A stretch of 64,000 bases of DNA. Source: Rhizoctonia solani (lineage: Eukaryota > Basidiomycota > Agaricomycetes > Cantharellales > Ceratobasidiaceae). Below the pieces are notes generated by a model. The model saw only the letters and a program-made list of their open reading frames with translations, did no database searches and was not told the DNA's origin. The stretch is from positions 1,054,001 to 1,118,000 of the forward strand of contig NC_057381.1 in NCBI RefSeq assembly GCF_016906535.1, in the 5' to 3' direction. Positions within the stretch are counted from its first letter, which is position 1. Each line of letters opens with the position of its first letter. Below are positions 35,909 to 48,836 of the stretch, one piece after another. The translations under genes and the position numbers were made by a program.

Positions 35909-36036
35909 CGTAAAGTATAGAGAGGGGGATGAAGATGGGCAGATGAGAGGAGAGGAGAGGAGAAAAGCAAAGATGATCTAGCAAGATACAGCTAATATAT
36001 CTGCAAAAACACGCCCTCTCTCCAAAAACAAAAATT

Positions 36037-36044
36037 CACGTGAC
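36037..36044. promoter_or_regulatory. CACGTGAC E-box-like site
   Basis: It lies about 90 bases before the GDI1 start. The octamer matches the classical Cbf1-type site; binding is inferred. Confidence 0.4.
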
Positions 36045-36070
36045 TCATATAAATCATGTGACCTCCTTAA

Positions 36071-36078
36071 TATAAATA
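36071..36078 (+). promoter_or_regulatory. TATA box of GDI1
   Basis: TATAAATA lies 57 bases before the GDI1 ATG, in the expected orientation. Confidence 0.5.
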
Positions 36079-36134
36079 CGTAATACACGCCCTTGACCAC
36101 TCACTCTACTCCACTTTACGACGACCCACACACC

Positions 36135-37830
36135 ATGGATGAGGAATACGACGTGAGCGACGCGTCTATAGCGTGTTTTCCCCTCTAACTCTGAATAGGT
36201 TATCGTTCTCGGCACCGGCTTGACCGAATGTATCCTCTCCGGATTGCTCTCGGTAGATGGCAAGAAGGTGCTTCATATGGACCGCAACGACTATTACGGT
36301 GCAGAGTCTGCCTCGCTCAATCTGACCCAGGTATATTATACTTATCTCGCTTATTTATTCTGGCTGACGCGTCCCTCCCCAGCTCTATAGCAAGTTCCGC
36401 GAGGTGGCTCCCCCCGCGGAGCTAGGACGCGACAGAGACTATGCAGTTGACCTCATCCCCAAATTCATCATCGCATCCGGTGAACTCACCCACATGCTTG
36501 TACACACGGACGTTACCCGTTACCTCGAGTTCAAGCAGATCGCAGGGTCCTTTGTCTATCGCGACGGCAAGATCTCCAAGGTCCCTTCCACCGAACTCGA
36601 AGCCGTCAAGTCCCCGCTTATGGGTCTCTTTGAAAAACGCCGCGCCAAAAAGTTCTTTGAGTTTATTCAGAGCTGGAAAGATAAAGACCCAGCTACTCAT
36701 CAAGGTCAGCATTTTAAGTTTGACCACGTTTGGTCACATCTCATTTCGTGGAGCAGGGCTCGACTTGGACAAGGACTCGATGAAGAAGGTCTATGAGCAT
36801 TTTGGACTTGAGCCTGGTACGCAGGACTTTATCGGACACGCTATGGCCCTGTACCTTGACGACGAGTAAGTCCACTCGACGCGTTTCCGTTCGATCAACT
36901 CAACTTTGTCTAGCTATATCCAGAAGCCCGCTCGCGAAGCCATTAACCGTATTGTCCTTTATACCCAGTCCATGGCTCGCTATGGGAAATCGCCATACAT
37001 CTACCCTCTCTATGGTCTTGGAGAACTTCCTCAGGCATTCGCTCGCTTGTCCGCCATTTATGGAGGAACATACATGCTCGATAAGAAGGTCGATGAAATT
37101 GTTGTCGGAGCAGATGGCAAGTTTATTGGCGTCAGGTCAGGAGAAGAAACTGTCAAGGCCAAGCAAGTCGTAAGTCCCCTAGCCATCAAGTGTATGCACT
37201 ACACGGAAATCGACGATCACATCATCATAGATCGGCGATCCTTCTTATTTCAGGTCCGAAGGGGAAGGCAAGGTTCGCGTGTTGGAAGGCCAAAAGGTCG
37301 TCCGTGCTATTTGCTTCCTCAAGCATCCTATCCCGGGCACCGACGACGCCGACTCGGTCCAGATTATCATTCCCCAGAACCAGGTCAAGCGCAGGAATGG
37401 TAAGCTCATCCACTGCAAATTTATGTGACTGGCTTATGCGGGACGCAGATATCTACATTGCGATGGTCTCTTCGACACACAACGTTTGCGCTAAGGACGT
37501 CTATGTCGCGATCGTGAGCACAATCGTCGAGACTGACCGTCCGGAGCAAGAAATTCAACCCGGTCTATCTCTCCTTGGGCCGATTCACGAGAAGTAAGGT
37601 TTTTTCCCTTTTTTTGCTTGGATGAACGCTAACATCGGGATAGGTTTATCTCGGTCACTCAGCTCTACGAGCCCACTTCCTCGGGTACAGAAGATAATAT
37701 CTTCATCACCCGTTCCTACGACGCTACGTCTCACTTTGAGACTGTCGTTACTGACGTACACGATGTCTGGAAGCGTGCAACCGGCAAGGACTTGGTTATC
37801 CAGAAGCGTGAACTGCAAGCTGCCGAGTAA
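36135..37830 (+). CDS. GDI1: Rab GDP-dissociation inhibitor (GDI)
   Basis: Eight exons. The first encodes only MDEEYD and the second begins [18 protein letters not shown]. The protein continues with [20 protein letters not shown], the sequence-conserved region that binds Rab switch regions, then [26 protein letters not shown] and [15 protein letters not shown]. It ends [12 protein letters not shown], about 440 residues as usual. GDI extracts GDP-bound, prenylated Rab GTPases from membranes and recycles them, and is essential for secretion in yeast. All expected blocks are present with no anomaly. Confidence 0.95.
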
Positions 37831-38985
37831 GGATTGCCAGTGTAAGCCAAGTAGGCTCTCCTTGCAAATGATGTTATGATTGTTTGAGCTTTGATTTTTC
37901 TTTTACCTTTTTTTGATGTTTGCATGCTATGGTATTGTGGAGAGAGTAATAAATAACAAATTGTACAGGAACCATATTCAAACCGATAAGTGTATGCGTG
38001 GCTGAAAGACTCTAGTCGCCGAGAATGACATGAAAACCGGCCCAGATTAACACTATCCATAGCCAAGCGAAGATAGGGCAGTAGTGTTTGTTTGGAAGAG
38101 CAAGAGTGCTAGCATACATGGGGGCTATACGTAAAATAACGACACCCCCTCCCAGTCATAGACTTTACCTCTCAACCCTGTTACTCTAGACAGATCCAGA
38201 AGCAAGATGATCAAACCAGGGATGAAGAGGCAAATGACGCACCTGCATCGATCAAGACCATGGCAGGAAAAACACTTTACACGAAAATACATAGGAACAC
38301 TAGTAGATTGGATCACGCGAGATATGCAGTCTCTAGCCAGACAAACAAGTGGTTCATATTTGCAAGTAACCTCATCACGGGCAGAATTGGCGGTCGCATA
38401 CAAGCGAAGAGAGAAGAGCGCAACGAGTGGTGGCTGATTGAAACCTACGCGCATCCTTATCCGCATCTATGATTTCTTTCATATGGACCATATCTGTCCA
38501 ACCCAAGACCAAGAATCAAGGGGACAAAAGCATATTTGGACTATCCGTGCGTGAGCCCCTATATATGCGAGGTCCTGTCAACTTAACGTGAAGCACATGA
38601 AGTAAACCATATGTTAATGACGATGTATAACATATGGTGTCAAGTGATGAAGACGAATAATCACACAATTCAAGTGTTAATTCATTATTACTATGTTCAT
38701 AGCGTCGTTTTGTTCAACAGACATGGTGCAGGATAATGACTGCGTAAATTGACCGCAGAATGTCGTAATACCCACCATACCGACTTTTCACTATAAAGTA
38801 TGCGTTGGCGATCTCAATGGCGCCAGTATTATTGACAAAGACATAAAAAAAAATGGATTAATTCCGACGGACTTCGCCAGAAATTTTTACAAAGAAAAGG
38901 AGCCAGCCGAGCTTATGGAGGAGAAACGAAAAATCAACTGAAATAAAGCTCATTACTGAGCCTATCGAATCAGCCTGAGGGCGAC
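37831..38985. other. Convergent intergenic region between GDI1 and pectate lyase
   Basis: It is AT-rich and over 1.1 kb long. Open frames of up to 113 codons (38125-38466, minus) have no recognisable motif. I see no RNA gene. Confidence 0.4.
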
Positions 38986-39923
38986 TTAGAACTTGCAGCT
39001 GTTTACAAGGGAGAAACATTCAGTTAAAGCTCTCAGAAGAAGAAGCAAGCGAGACGTACCTGTTGTTCGACTTGTTCGAGGTCAGCTTGGGTGGCTCCTT
39101 GCCGCTGTCGTTGCCCTGGAACGTGTCACACATCGACTTGACGCTCGTCGCCTTCACGTTCTTGATAGTCGCAACGTCCTTGTAGTTGGAGTTGATACCA
39201 GCGATGAGCTTGCCGTTCTTGGCGATGACGTCGGTAATAGTGACAGTGCGCGTGTACTGCTTCTTGCAGTTGCCGCATGCGCGGTAGAGCTTGCCAAAGT
39301 CCTCCACGCAGTACGAAGAGATGTTGACAGTTCCTCCACCGTTGTGTTGCACGACCTTGTCACTTGCACCTTTGGCACCACCGCCTACAATGTTGGTGGT
39401 ACCAGAAGTCTGGCGAAGGGTGATGGCGTCCTCGCATACATCCTCGAACCAGACGTTGTAGATGTTGCAGGAGCCCTTGCAATGAACACCTTCGGCCTGG
39501 TTGGCTCCAATGACGACGTTCCTGATGATAGAATATCAATAACTACGCTGGTGTGCTGATAGTGATACTTACTTGAGGGTAGCGCCATTCTCGAGGAGGA
39601 AAACAGCATCCTTGTCACCTCCCTCCTTTTGTCCAGAGCAAGCACCCTTGCCGCGGTCGTAGCGAACGTTCCCGCCTAATGTTCAATGATTATGAGCGAT
39701 CAACCCAATTGGGAAGAGGATTGGGGAGCTTACCGTCAAAAGTGCCCTTGACAGTCATGGGGGCGCTCAAGCTCGAGGTCTTGGGGGGTTTGGGGAACGT
39801 GCAGCTCGCGGCACGCTTAACATAAACACCGTTAGCGTCGACACTAGGCGACGGAACAGCAATAGCGCTCTGCGCAAAAAATGCAGCAATAGCTACGATA
39901 GTGGAGTACTTGAAAGAGACCAT
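38986..39923 (-). CDS. Secreted pectate lyase, polysaccharide lyase family 3
   Basis: The N-terminus is a signal peptide ([22 protein letters not shown]). The mature enzyme shows [67 protein letters not shown] and ends SNNSCKF. These are the core blocks of PL3 enzymes (Pel-type), which cleave de-esterified pectin by beta-elimination outside the cell and need calcium. Four exons are interrupted by 50-70 base introns; the last exon is only a few codons (stop at 38986). This is a typical plant-tissue-degrading enzyme and points to a plant-associated lifestyle. Confidence 0.92.
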
Positions 39924-41347
39924 ATCGCTCGTATAAAAGAGTGTAAACTGAAGAGAGTGTGGTAGTAGAACCGAGTGAAGAAGGAGAAAGATACTGTGTG
40001 ATGATCTGGGTAAGACTCGCACGCGTCTCTTTATATATGATAGAGCTATTCCCCATAGGACTGGCACATCATCCTCACAACTACAAGCGACCTACTACGA
40101 TCGGCTCGGCATTGGACAGAGTGGAGACCCACTGTACCTAAACAATTTGCCCCACTGCTGCCAAGCTCATGTGGATTCTGATGCCTTGTTTGAGAGACAG
40201 TCATGCCGACCATGCGTAACTACTAAGCATGGGAATCGAAATAATTCTTTATCTGGGGTAAATGACTGGCGGTTGTCATGAACCGCCCAAGAAGGGGGTT
40301 GGCACATTAGGATATGAAGGTTAATTAAAACTGCGTGGTTTGGGGCAATTTTGGCAATTAGTAGACAAATAAAACAGAGCTCTGGGATTGTGTAGTCATG
40401 CCAGTCATGGTTACTTGCTCGGTTGCCATTCCTACTTCAAATGAGAATGCGTCACAGGAACTGGCACGCGTCCCCGAGGTCCCCACATCATCTATACATG
40501 AAATACTGGTGAAACAGGCATATCGGGATCATACCAATTCTAACCGGGTAGCAATGTCGACCAGAGCGTGTTGACTTTGCAAAGAAAAGTGTGCAGAACC
40601 CACGTGGCCACATCCATTCGAGCGAACAATAATATATACTTCAAATGTATATAGGCCATGAAGGTAACCTTAACTCAATATCAACCACTTCAAACCTGAG
40701 AACAAGAGCTGAGTAGATCCTGCAGAGCTATAGTTAAAGGTGTTTTGTGAATTTTAGATACTTACTATAAATCAAGCGATCAGTAGCCAGTAGTATCGGA
40801 GCAGATTTGTGTACTCCCAAAGGTCGTCACCGTAATAAAATTTGCGCACATTGCACTCACATGATTTGATTGAGGACTCTCATTTAGCGATCGTGTTCGC
40901 ATAAATTATCATGCAAAAGAAGGATAGAAAATCTGCACAGAAAGGTTGGTTTGAATGGTGACTTAGAATTTGGCGGAACATTTACACCCAAGGCCGCAGT
41001 GAAGTGTGATGCGCTCTGGGTGTTTGAAATGTATGCGGCACTACTTGTGTGAATGGAGGATGTTACAAGCTTTATGGTTCCAGAGTCAACAATGAGAGCA
41101 TGGCAGTCAAGTCCCTTGACTTCCATCGCGGCTAATACAAATAACTTGTGCATCGACTCGCGGCTCATCGTATCCAATGACTACATCGAGAGACATCAGC
41201 TATTTTGAACGTAGAGAAGAGGTATATATTAAAGAAGTGGTTAATCCAGCCCACAGCAAATAAGAGCAAAGGATACACTGAAGTGCAATAGTACAAGGTA
41301 GACATACAAGCAAAGGGAATCGTATCAAAGTCCTCATCAAGAACTCC
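39924..41347. other. Long intergenic region upstream of pectate lyase
   Basis: The first part is the pectate lyase promoter. An open frame of 97 codons on the minus strand (40884-41177) has no recognisable motif and I do not call it a gene. Nothing else is evident. Confidence 0.4.
40030..40037 (-). promoter_or_regulatory. TATA box of pectate lyase
   Basis: TATATAAA on the minus strand lies about 107 bases before the start at 39923. Confidence 0.45.
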
Positions 41348-42829
41348 CTAGACTTGTGTCAAGGGTACTAGTTCAGTTTGCTCTTCTTGCCCCGATTCGT
41401 CAAGCGACATTAGTCCTCCTTCAAAGACGCTAGGGTTATCTGGTTTCACAATGTCATCAATCCGTGCTGCATCCCAGCTTTCAGCCTCCTTAACAGCGGC
41501 CTTGCGGACCTTTTCGAGCACACTTTCACTCCATCCCCCCCGCTCTTTATCGATCCATTTGTGTACTGTCCCACGATCCAAGGTTTTGAAGATGTCTTCG
41601 CCTCCAGGGGCAAGCTTTGCCAATCGAACAATTTCATGGGCTGAGCTAAAATTGGCCCGGAGCCCAGCTGCATTGATTGTTGACCAACGTGAGGGGTGGA
41701 ACCAATTGGTCCGGACTGCACGCTGACGAGGGGATGTGGTAGTCGAGGCCGTGGGCGATGAGCTAGGGGGTTGGGAGATATCGACCGTGGATTGGGCTTC
41801 AGTTTGGTCAGGTATAGCCGTCTGGTGAAGTGGAGGCGGTGGAAGCATAGGTTGAGTTTCAATTGACACATTGAATATCTCATCAGTTTGATATTGAATC
41901 ATAGGAGGTTGCAAGTGAGGCATGGCAGCAGCATATGTAATCGGGTTTGGTGCAGGTGGTGTCACGGGGGCCTAGAAAGCTAGATTGAGTACTGGTCGGT
42001 ACCAAATGGGCATATGGATTCTCACCGTCCCAGACTTAACTGTTCGAATCTTCTTCAACGTGGTCACATCGCGAATACCTTCCTTAGCCTCTGCCATTTT
42101 TTTACGCATCCGATAAGCCTGGACGCGCAGCCGCCCTCGTTCACGCTCTCGCAATTCAGCTTCCGTGTCCTTCACACCACTGACTTTGCGGGGGGTTGAT
42201 GGCCCAGCACCATTACTTTCGCCCTCCTGAGGGCATCAGTTAGTTATAATAAACAGAATGAAATGAACGATATCGTACTCACCTGAGCTATTGTAGATGG
42301 GAACTTGATCTTCTTCAGTGTATCTTTATCTCGCCTTCCGGCATCCACGTCTGCGAGTTTACGCTTCATTCGAAATCGCTGCACTCGCAATCGACCCCGC
42401 TCGCGATCTTGTGCAGTGCGCTCCGCCTTGGCTGCATTGATGATGGCTTCTGATCCCTGATCATGAGTCTGGTTTTGAGGGGGTTGTGGCTGAGATTGAG
42501 GTTGGGGCGGTTGTTGTAGCATCGGGTCGAGTGAAACGTTACTTGTACCGGGTGGCTCAGGTAACGGAGGTGGTGGCGGCATGGGTGGCCCTGTGTAATA
42601 TTCGTGCTGGGCTGGGTGATGTCCTGGTTCTGGCACACCAGTGGCGAAATATTGCGGTACCGATGTGTTCATCTCGCTAAAAATGGATTGCAATCGGATT
42701 AAACGTAATGCAACGGGAAATATGTTTGATTCAGTAAGTAACTAAACTCCCGAAAGAAAGCTAAGACTTAAGGGCGACGTACAAAGTGCCAGGAGGAACA
42801 GGGGGTGGTACCAGTTCCGTTTGCTCCAT
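41348..42829 (-). CDS. Uncharacterised protein with duplicated basic R-G-R-L-R-V-Q motif
   Basis: It begins MEQTELVPPPVPPGTL and runs through about four exons. A Pro/Gln-rich stretch is followed by a basic unit (DRERGRLRVQRFRMKRKLAD, then TLKKIK). A second copy lies in the next exon (ERERGRLRVQAYRMRKKMAE, then TLKKIR). The C-terminal part has RTNWFHPSRWSTINAAGLRA, then KLAPGGEDIF and DRGTVHKWIDKERGGW, ending EEQTELVPLTQV. The basic units resemble bZIP basic regions or nuclear-localisation tracts but lack a leucine zipper. The DRGTVHKWIDK segment looks like a small helix-turn-helix. The EQTELVP string occurs at both ends. DNA or RNA binding is likely; I do not know the family. Confidence 0.6.
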
Positions 42830-43044
42830 CTTACTTCCAAGAGCTAAAGGGGAAATAAAATTGTGGTACTTGTGCTCTGGTGATACAGATTACTTGTCCC
42901 CCTTGTCGTTACAAGTAAGTTACGGTGGTGAACGCTGCTGACGGGAACCTCGTGTGCAATTTGAAACGTGGCCAGTGTTCGTAAGCGATAAACAAACGGA
43001 AAGTTTGAAATTACAAGGATTACGGTTACATCTTTTGGTACATT

Positions 43045-46000
43045 TCAGAAACCGAAAGCGCCCATGTCAAATTCTGGAACCTTCACTTCTTGCTTAGCTG
43101 CCTGCATCAAACTGCCAATTCCTGTTTTCCTGGGTTGGATAGCATCGCTTTCCTTGGGAGTTGAGAGAGGCCCTCCTTTGGGAGCTCCTGTTTCCGATGG
43201 TAATGGGGTTGGTACCTCCGGCACGGGAGAGACTGTTCTAGTTGGAGGGAGTGCTGAAATATCCATATCCATAATCAGGCTTTTTCTGCGGGTGTGGTTT
43301 CTTGGACGAGGTTGAATTTCACCCCTGCGTGATAAAGTGGGGGATGATGGCGCGCTCGAGACGCTTGAATTCCTTCGCACCGCTCCTTGCGTGGGTAACG
43401 TTGGTCGGTCAAATGACCATGATGTCGTGATCGCTAGCGCCAGTGGATGACAGCCTAGAGGAATATAGGTTATTGAGTGCATACATAGACCTTAATTGCC
43501 TACCCATGCGACAGAAAACACGAGCCATCTGTAAGACAAAATTGAACTCTGTTTGACCGGATATTTCGTTAACGCCTTTCACTGTCTGTAACGATTTGGA
43601 TTTGAGTTGTGCGAAAAGTAAAGCAAGACTCGGATCATCAAAGTGAGGATTCCCGATTTCGTTGATTGTAAAATCGCCCTGTAATGACGATGCTAGTTGT
43701 CCTAGGGGCGTCTGTATATACTGTAAGCAGTATGCGCTTGATCAGCAGCATAAAACAAAATAGGCTCACCAGGAGGATCCTGACTGCAAGATCGCGTCGA
43801 TCCAGCATCCAGAAGGCCCAGCTCCCAAGCCATCGATTTCCTTCCTTGAATGCAAGCGGGACGACGATTTTAGTCAGGATGCCGCGGAGCACTTGGCCAG
43901 AATCGCCCTCGACAACTCTGGCTAGCGCGATCGCGAGTTGGAAGTCATTTAACTGCTTAATACAAACGTTTACAGCATCCTGAAGGCTCCCTCCCAGCAT
44001 GAAGAAGGCGGCAGCAAACTCTGCCAGAGGTTTAACAAGGTTCCACCTTTCGCTATAAATTCGCTCACCAAAACGTTGTTTTCCCAAAAGTGCGAATGCA
44101 TTCTTCAGAGCTGCAGTGCGCCACCGGGGCTCCTTAAAGTCGTTAGAGAGAAATTTGACCATTAAGGGATGGTCTTTGTGCCAAGCCGCTTGCCTCCAAA
44201 GCCCATGGACGAGTTTGACCTTCCCTAAAGCAAAGTAGAATAAAGAGCATGAGACTGGGTCTCTATCACCAATTAAATATTGGTTTCGTGCCAGCACTTC
44301 CATTTGGTTTTTCTGAGAGCAACATTAGTAGCTATTTCGGCCACAGAGAAAATAAGCTCACTAAGTCCTCTGATGATCGGGTCCATAGGAATACTCCAAG
44401 AGCTTTGGCATCTGACCAGGTCATCCGTCCACCGCATGCCTCCGTCGAAGCATCCATCATGATTTGTTGACTTTCACTATGAAAAGCCCAAACAATGTCG
44501 CGATAACGTAGTCGTTCCCGTTTTCCAGCGCGGGTACTTGCGATGCCGTTCTGTTTGCCACTATCACCAAAAGTTTCGAGTCGCTTGTTTAGGGTGTAGA
44601 AAGAACGGATCGAGATAAGATATCTCAAGCCATTCGCATCGAGAGCTCTCCGTTGTTCGTCAATCTGTTCCAGTTCGTGAGTCTGACTCAATATCGTTAG
44701 TGTGTGGACATACCTCCAAGGTCGTCTGAATCATCACAATAAGGTGTGCTTGCTCGGTTTCCGAAAGATGTGGGAGCCGTTGTTGTCAAGCTTCTGCAGC
44801 AATCTTTCTACTAGTCTACGAGAGAACGAATGTGGATCATCGCTAGAGGCAAAGTTAATTGCGTTGAATTCGTAGACACTGGATCCGTCTTACTCATCGG
44901 CAGAACTTGACCACGTAATAATGGAATCCTAATTCTCAATCTAGAGGCATGTAAGTTCGAGCAAATAAAGTTACTCACATAAGATGTATGTCCGCTCAAA
45001 AACTGCCAAGCCGAAAGTTTGGTAAAGTATAACGAATCACTGCCAGCACCCTCCGCTGCATCGAAGCTTGCAGCAAGCCTGACAATTATTTCTTTTACTA
45101 GATCGATCTTTCCTGTATTTCCCATTAACAATGAGCAATGTGGTCCTGAAATTGTGAAAAATGAAAGGTCGCTTACCCCACAATAAGCATTGTAATAACA
45201 TCTGTGGATGGTGGTCTTCTAGTGGACCATTATGCGAAGACACTATCTCGAATAGATTGCCCGAGTGTTGTTCTCTTGGCTTGTTGTTCAATGGCGTTGG
45301 CTCTTCAGAGTTATCGCACAAAAGCATTTGATGACCAGCCCCAACAAGCAACAGGCCGCCAGCCAACCATATCGAATCAGAAATATGGTACGGTATCAAT
45401 CTGGATTTAGGGTCAGGCGATGTGACACTCAAAGAATCGTAAAATACTGACTGTGAAGTTTCAACTTTTCCGATTTCCACCCATGCAGTTTCGTCGTCAA
45501 AATATGTTAGACGCTGCTGGCAAAGGAGGACAACATGCTGGGCAAATCCGATTGCCAGGATAGACTGAGATTGGGGGGCGGCCGTGGAGGTCCAATCAAG
45601 GTCTGTAATGGGCTCGCTGGACAAGATTACTCGAAAAACTCTTCTCGATGAGAGATTAAGACAGCCTACTTGAGTATTCGAACATATTCCAACCCTGACG
45701 CGAACTCCGATTCTTTGTGATCCCATATTGTCAGCTCTTCTTTGCCTTCTGCAGTCGTGGCGACTGAACGAGGATACAATTAATAGGCACGCATACATGA
45801 ATTATTGAATGACGTACCTAAGGCAGATTTTTTCGCTGTGCTACATTTCGCCAACTTGATGCTCGTTCTTTCGGTGTGAACTTGACCAGTTGCACGCCAT
45901 TCACCATCCCCAGAGAGCGTCCAGAATTCTAGAACCCCCGAGTGGGATATACTTAGTATAGAATCGTGCGCTACTTGTAAAGTATCGAGTGTGAAAGACC

Positions 46001-47975
46001 ACCCCATGGGATCCACTGGTAGAATTAATGCCGGAATTTCCTTGGATGTGGGGCCAGGGAAGGGTGTGGGGCCAAGTACATTCAGCTTCATTGGCAAGTG
46101 GTCGGAAGGCAAAGTAGAACGGATTTGAATGACTGATCTATGTGTGGTAATTGCCAGTATGGATGCCTGAGTGCCCGAATCCTTGAGAACAATTAGAGAA
46201 TCGATATCAGGCACGTTATAATCGATAGTAGAATCGCTAAGGAGATGGTAAAGAGTCAATGTCCGGGATGTCTTGGTGTATGAAATAACGGCGCGACCTG
46301 GCACAAGGACGAATAAAGTGAATAAATAGCTAGGGGACGAGTCTGAGCGCACCTTCACTCAATACTACCGCGATATTTCCTGATGCCCACCGGCCTATTC
46401 TCACAATACCCTTGTCAGGGTGACGTCTCCAAACCTCTCCACCACCGCTCCCATAGCAAGCGCCCAAGGCAAGCCCGGAAGCGGTTCGTACAAAGCGCTG
46501 AATCTTTTCAATGCTTCCACGTCCCGCCTCGTCTACTGATAATCTTCGCACCCCACCTACTTGAGCATCAAAGAAAGAAAGCGGCGATACTATGTAAGAG
46601 TGCAGCCGGGGAGCAGTGATAATGAACGCGCTGGAAGACGAAGGCTCATAGCAAAGCGCAAAGCCACGTATGCTGGGTAGCAAAGTTTGTGGGGTGAATG
46701 CAAAGTAGCAAACTGATGTAGCAGAGTTGGCGGGCGGCGGTCAATATTCTACTCCAGTGCATGGTTAGCATTGGCGTCATCCAGGGGTCTGCAGACGCAC
46801 GGTGATTGCTCGGACCACTACAGTCCCATCCTGAGTTACGACAGCAAAGAGATCCCAACCTTCGTCAATAATAGACTTTAAACGAGTTCTTCGGGCCTTT
46901 TCTTCTTCTTCTTCCTGAGGTGATCCTTCGATAGGCCGTTCCATGGCTTTACCCAATGAATCTACGACAGCGTCCCGGTCTAGTAAACATATCCTAGAGA
47001 TAATACCAGACATCCCAAACGAATATAAGTCCAGTGATGCATGTAGCTGCAGGTGATCAGCAGAGTCCAGTACGGGCATGTAAATCCGGACAGTATAGTC
47101 AGCAGTGACGGTGTACAGAATCGTATCGGACCTATATTCGTTACCTACTTCAGTGAGCATACTCAGGGCTCTTTGAATATCCCAATCACTTACCGATTGG
47201 AGGTTTGGAGGCGCGCCAACTTATCTCTTCAACCTGACACATGTGTGATATGCACTGTATCCGCCTTCGACTTTCGAGCGAATAGATATGGACTTGATGC
47301 ACGTTCTAGCGTCGATTAGAAGGATTTTTGTGATTTTCATTCTCTGCGTACCTTTGGTATACAAGAAATTCGCGTAAGTCCCGGGGAAATGGCCAGTTTC
47401 GAGCAGGAGTCAATTCTACACAAACAGTAAGGTCACGGCACTAACATTATACCATGAACAACCATACCTCAGATTAGATATTGGAGTCCACGTGGGGAGA
47501 TCCTTTTGAGTATCTAGGCTGTAGAACGTAACCTCTTCACTACTGGCAACCGCCAAAAGACCTTTTGTCCCACGTTCTATAAGCAATAATACATGCTGAT
47601 CAACGAATATCATACCATTACGCGAGACAATCATATTTACTCTCGCCTTATGGGTAAGCGTTGAATGGACCCGAAATAGATTGCGATTACGAAACGACGA
47701 AGAGGGCTCCCATATGCCAACCCTATCTCCCACCGATCCAAAGAGCTCAAATATTCAAGACTATTAGGGTTATTCTAGGATATATTCCTCCTACTCACAA
47801 GGTTCAGCTCCTGATCAACAGCAATACATTCTACCCTATTTATCTGATCGTCCAGTCGAGGTATTGCGTCGTCTAATGCGATTGACTGTAAAAACCGTAA
47901 TGATTTCGCCTCTAATATATTTATAGTATCAAGCGACGGATATGCCTTTGGCTCAAGATTCAGCACATCAGTCAT
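43045..47975 (-). CDS. RAV1: RAVE complex subunit RAV1 (rabconnectin-3-like)
   Basis: This long multi-exon gene starts MTDVLNLEPKAYPSL. Its N-terminal half reads as WD40-type beta-propeller repeats. The C-terminal half has the Rav1p_C blocks: RERLRYRDIVWAFHSESQ, DAKALGVFLW, ARNQYLIGDRDPVSCSLFYF, LVHGLWRQAAWHKDH, FLSNDFKEPRWRTAALKNAF and GGSLQDAVNVCIKQLNDFQ. The tail, VPEFDMGAFGF, is also typical. Rav1 with Rav2 and Skp1 reassembles the V1 and V0 sectors of the vacuolar H+-ATPase after glucose return, so it supports vacuole and endosome acidification. No break was noticed, although I did not resolve every exon border. Confidence 0.9.
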
Positions 47976-48836
47976 TTGTTCGAGAAATCAGGTCCCACCA
48001 AAGCTAGGAATCCATCCCTAGGTAGCGTCAAAAGCGCGGGAACCGACGCAAACTCATACTGGCCGGGTAATGAGTGACGCAGCCTCAGCATCAAGTTGGT
48101 TCAAGCCGTTAGGGAAGAACAATGATACTGGCGTTTAAATTCGATTTAGTATGTTAATTCGTGTGTCGATTCAAGTAGGTCGTCTAGTAGCCCAGTATAT
48201 ACGGAGGCCAAACAATGCGGATGGTGGTGAAAGTCAGAGACTATAGCAATGAATTTCAAAGAGGAACAAACAACCTTAATCATCGTCCCAATGAGGAAGT
48301 TGATGATTATAGTCGACCCTACTGGAAACCTCCACACCGCAATTCATTGATATCGACTGAATCACTTAGACCCGAATAGAGCGTGGGTGAATTTAGTTCT
48401 AGCGCATACCCTGCGCTATCAAATTGCGAGTCAAGAGGGCCAGCTGTACCAGTACATTCCAATACATGAAGGGATGGTTCGCGAATGAAACAAAGACACC
48501 CTTGGCAATTCTGCAAGAACATAAATCGTTTACCAACTTAAATCAAGAATGCGTGTCTAGTTAGGAAATATAAGACAGTACCAGATTGGTCTGGTCTGAG
48601 GAAAATATGCAAGGATGTGTAGTACTACCTTATGAATAATCATGAGACACATACAATCACTAGTATTACATAGCCTATTTTCCCAGTCTTGAAACATGCA
48701 AAATTTAGTTATAAATCGGAATGATTGAATGCAAAACCAGATTAAAGGTACGCGTAGATTCAGCTGCTGTAGATGTGGTGCCGTTAAAGTCGATCCCAAA
48801 CAATGGCGAGAATGCACGCATTCGACAAAAAAGATA
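47976..48836. other. Intergenic region between RAV1 and the F-box/LRR gene
   Basis: An open frame of 67 codons on the minus strand (48319-48522, with EPSLHVLECTGTAGPLDSQF) has coding-like composition. It lacks recognisable family motifs or supported exons, so it may be a gene remnant. Otherwise nothing was seen. Confidence 0.35.

Larger units (their letters stand above)
35909..36134. promoter_or_regulatory. Bidirectional promoter of PB1 protein 2 and GDI1
   Basis: Only 226 bases separate the two starts. It contains GAGAGGAGAGG purine tracts, a CACGTGAC (36037-36044) followed 12 bases later by its near inverted copy ATGTGACC, and a TATA box facing GDI1. Confidence 0.6.

Noticed and set aside
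38125..38466. 113-codon open frame on the minus strand
   Set aside because: No ATG context, motif or splice support; composition looks non-coding, and it overlaps the 3' region of GDI1.
40884..41177. 97-codon open frame on the minus strand
   Set aside because: No family resemblance and no flanking exons. Left as intergenic.
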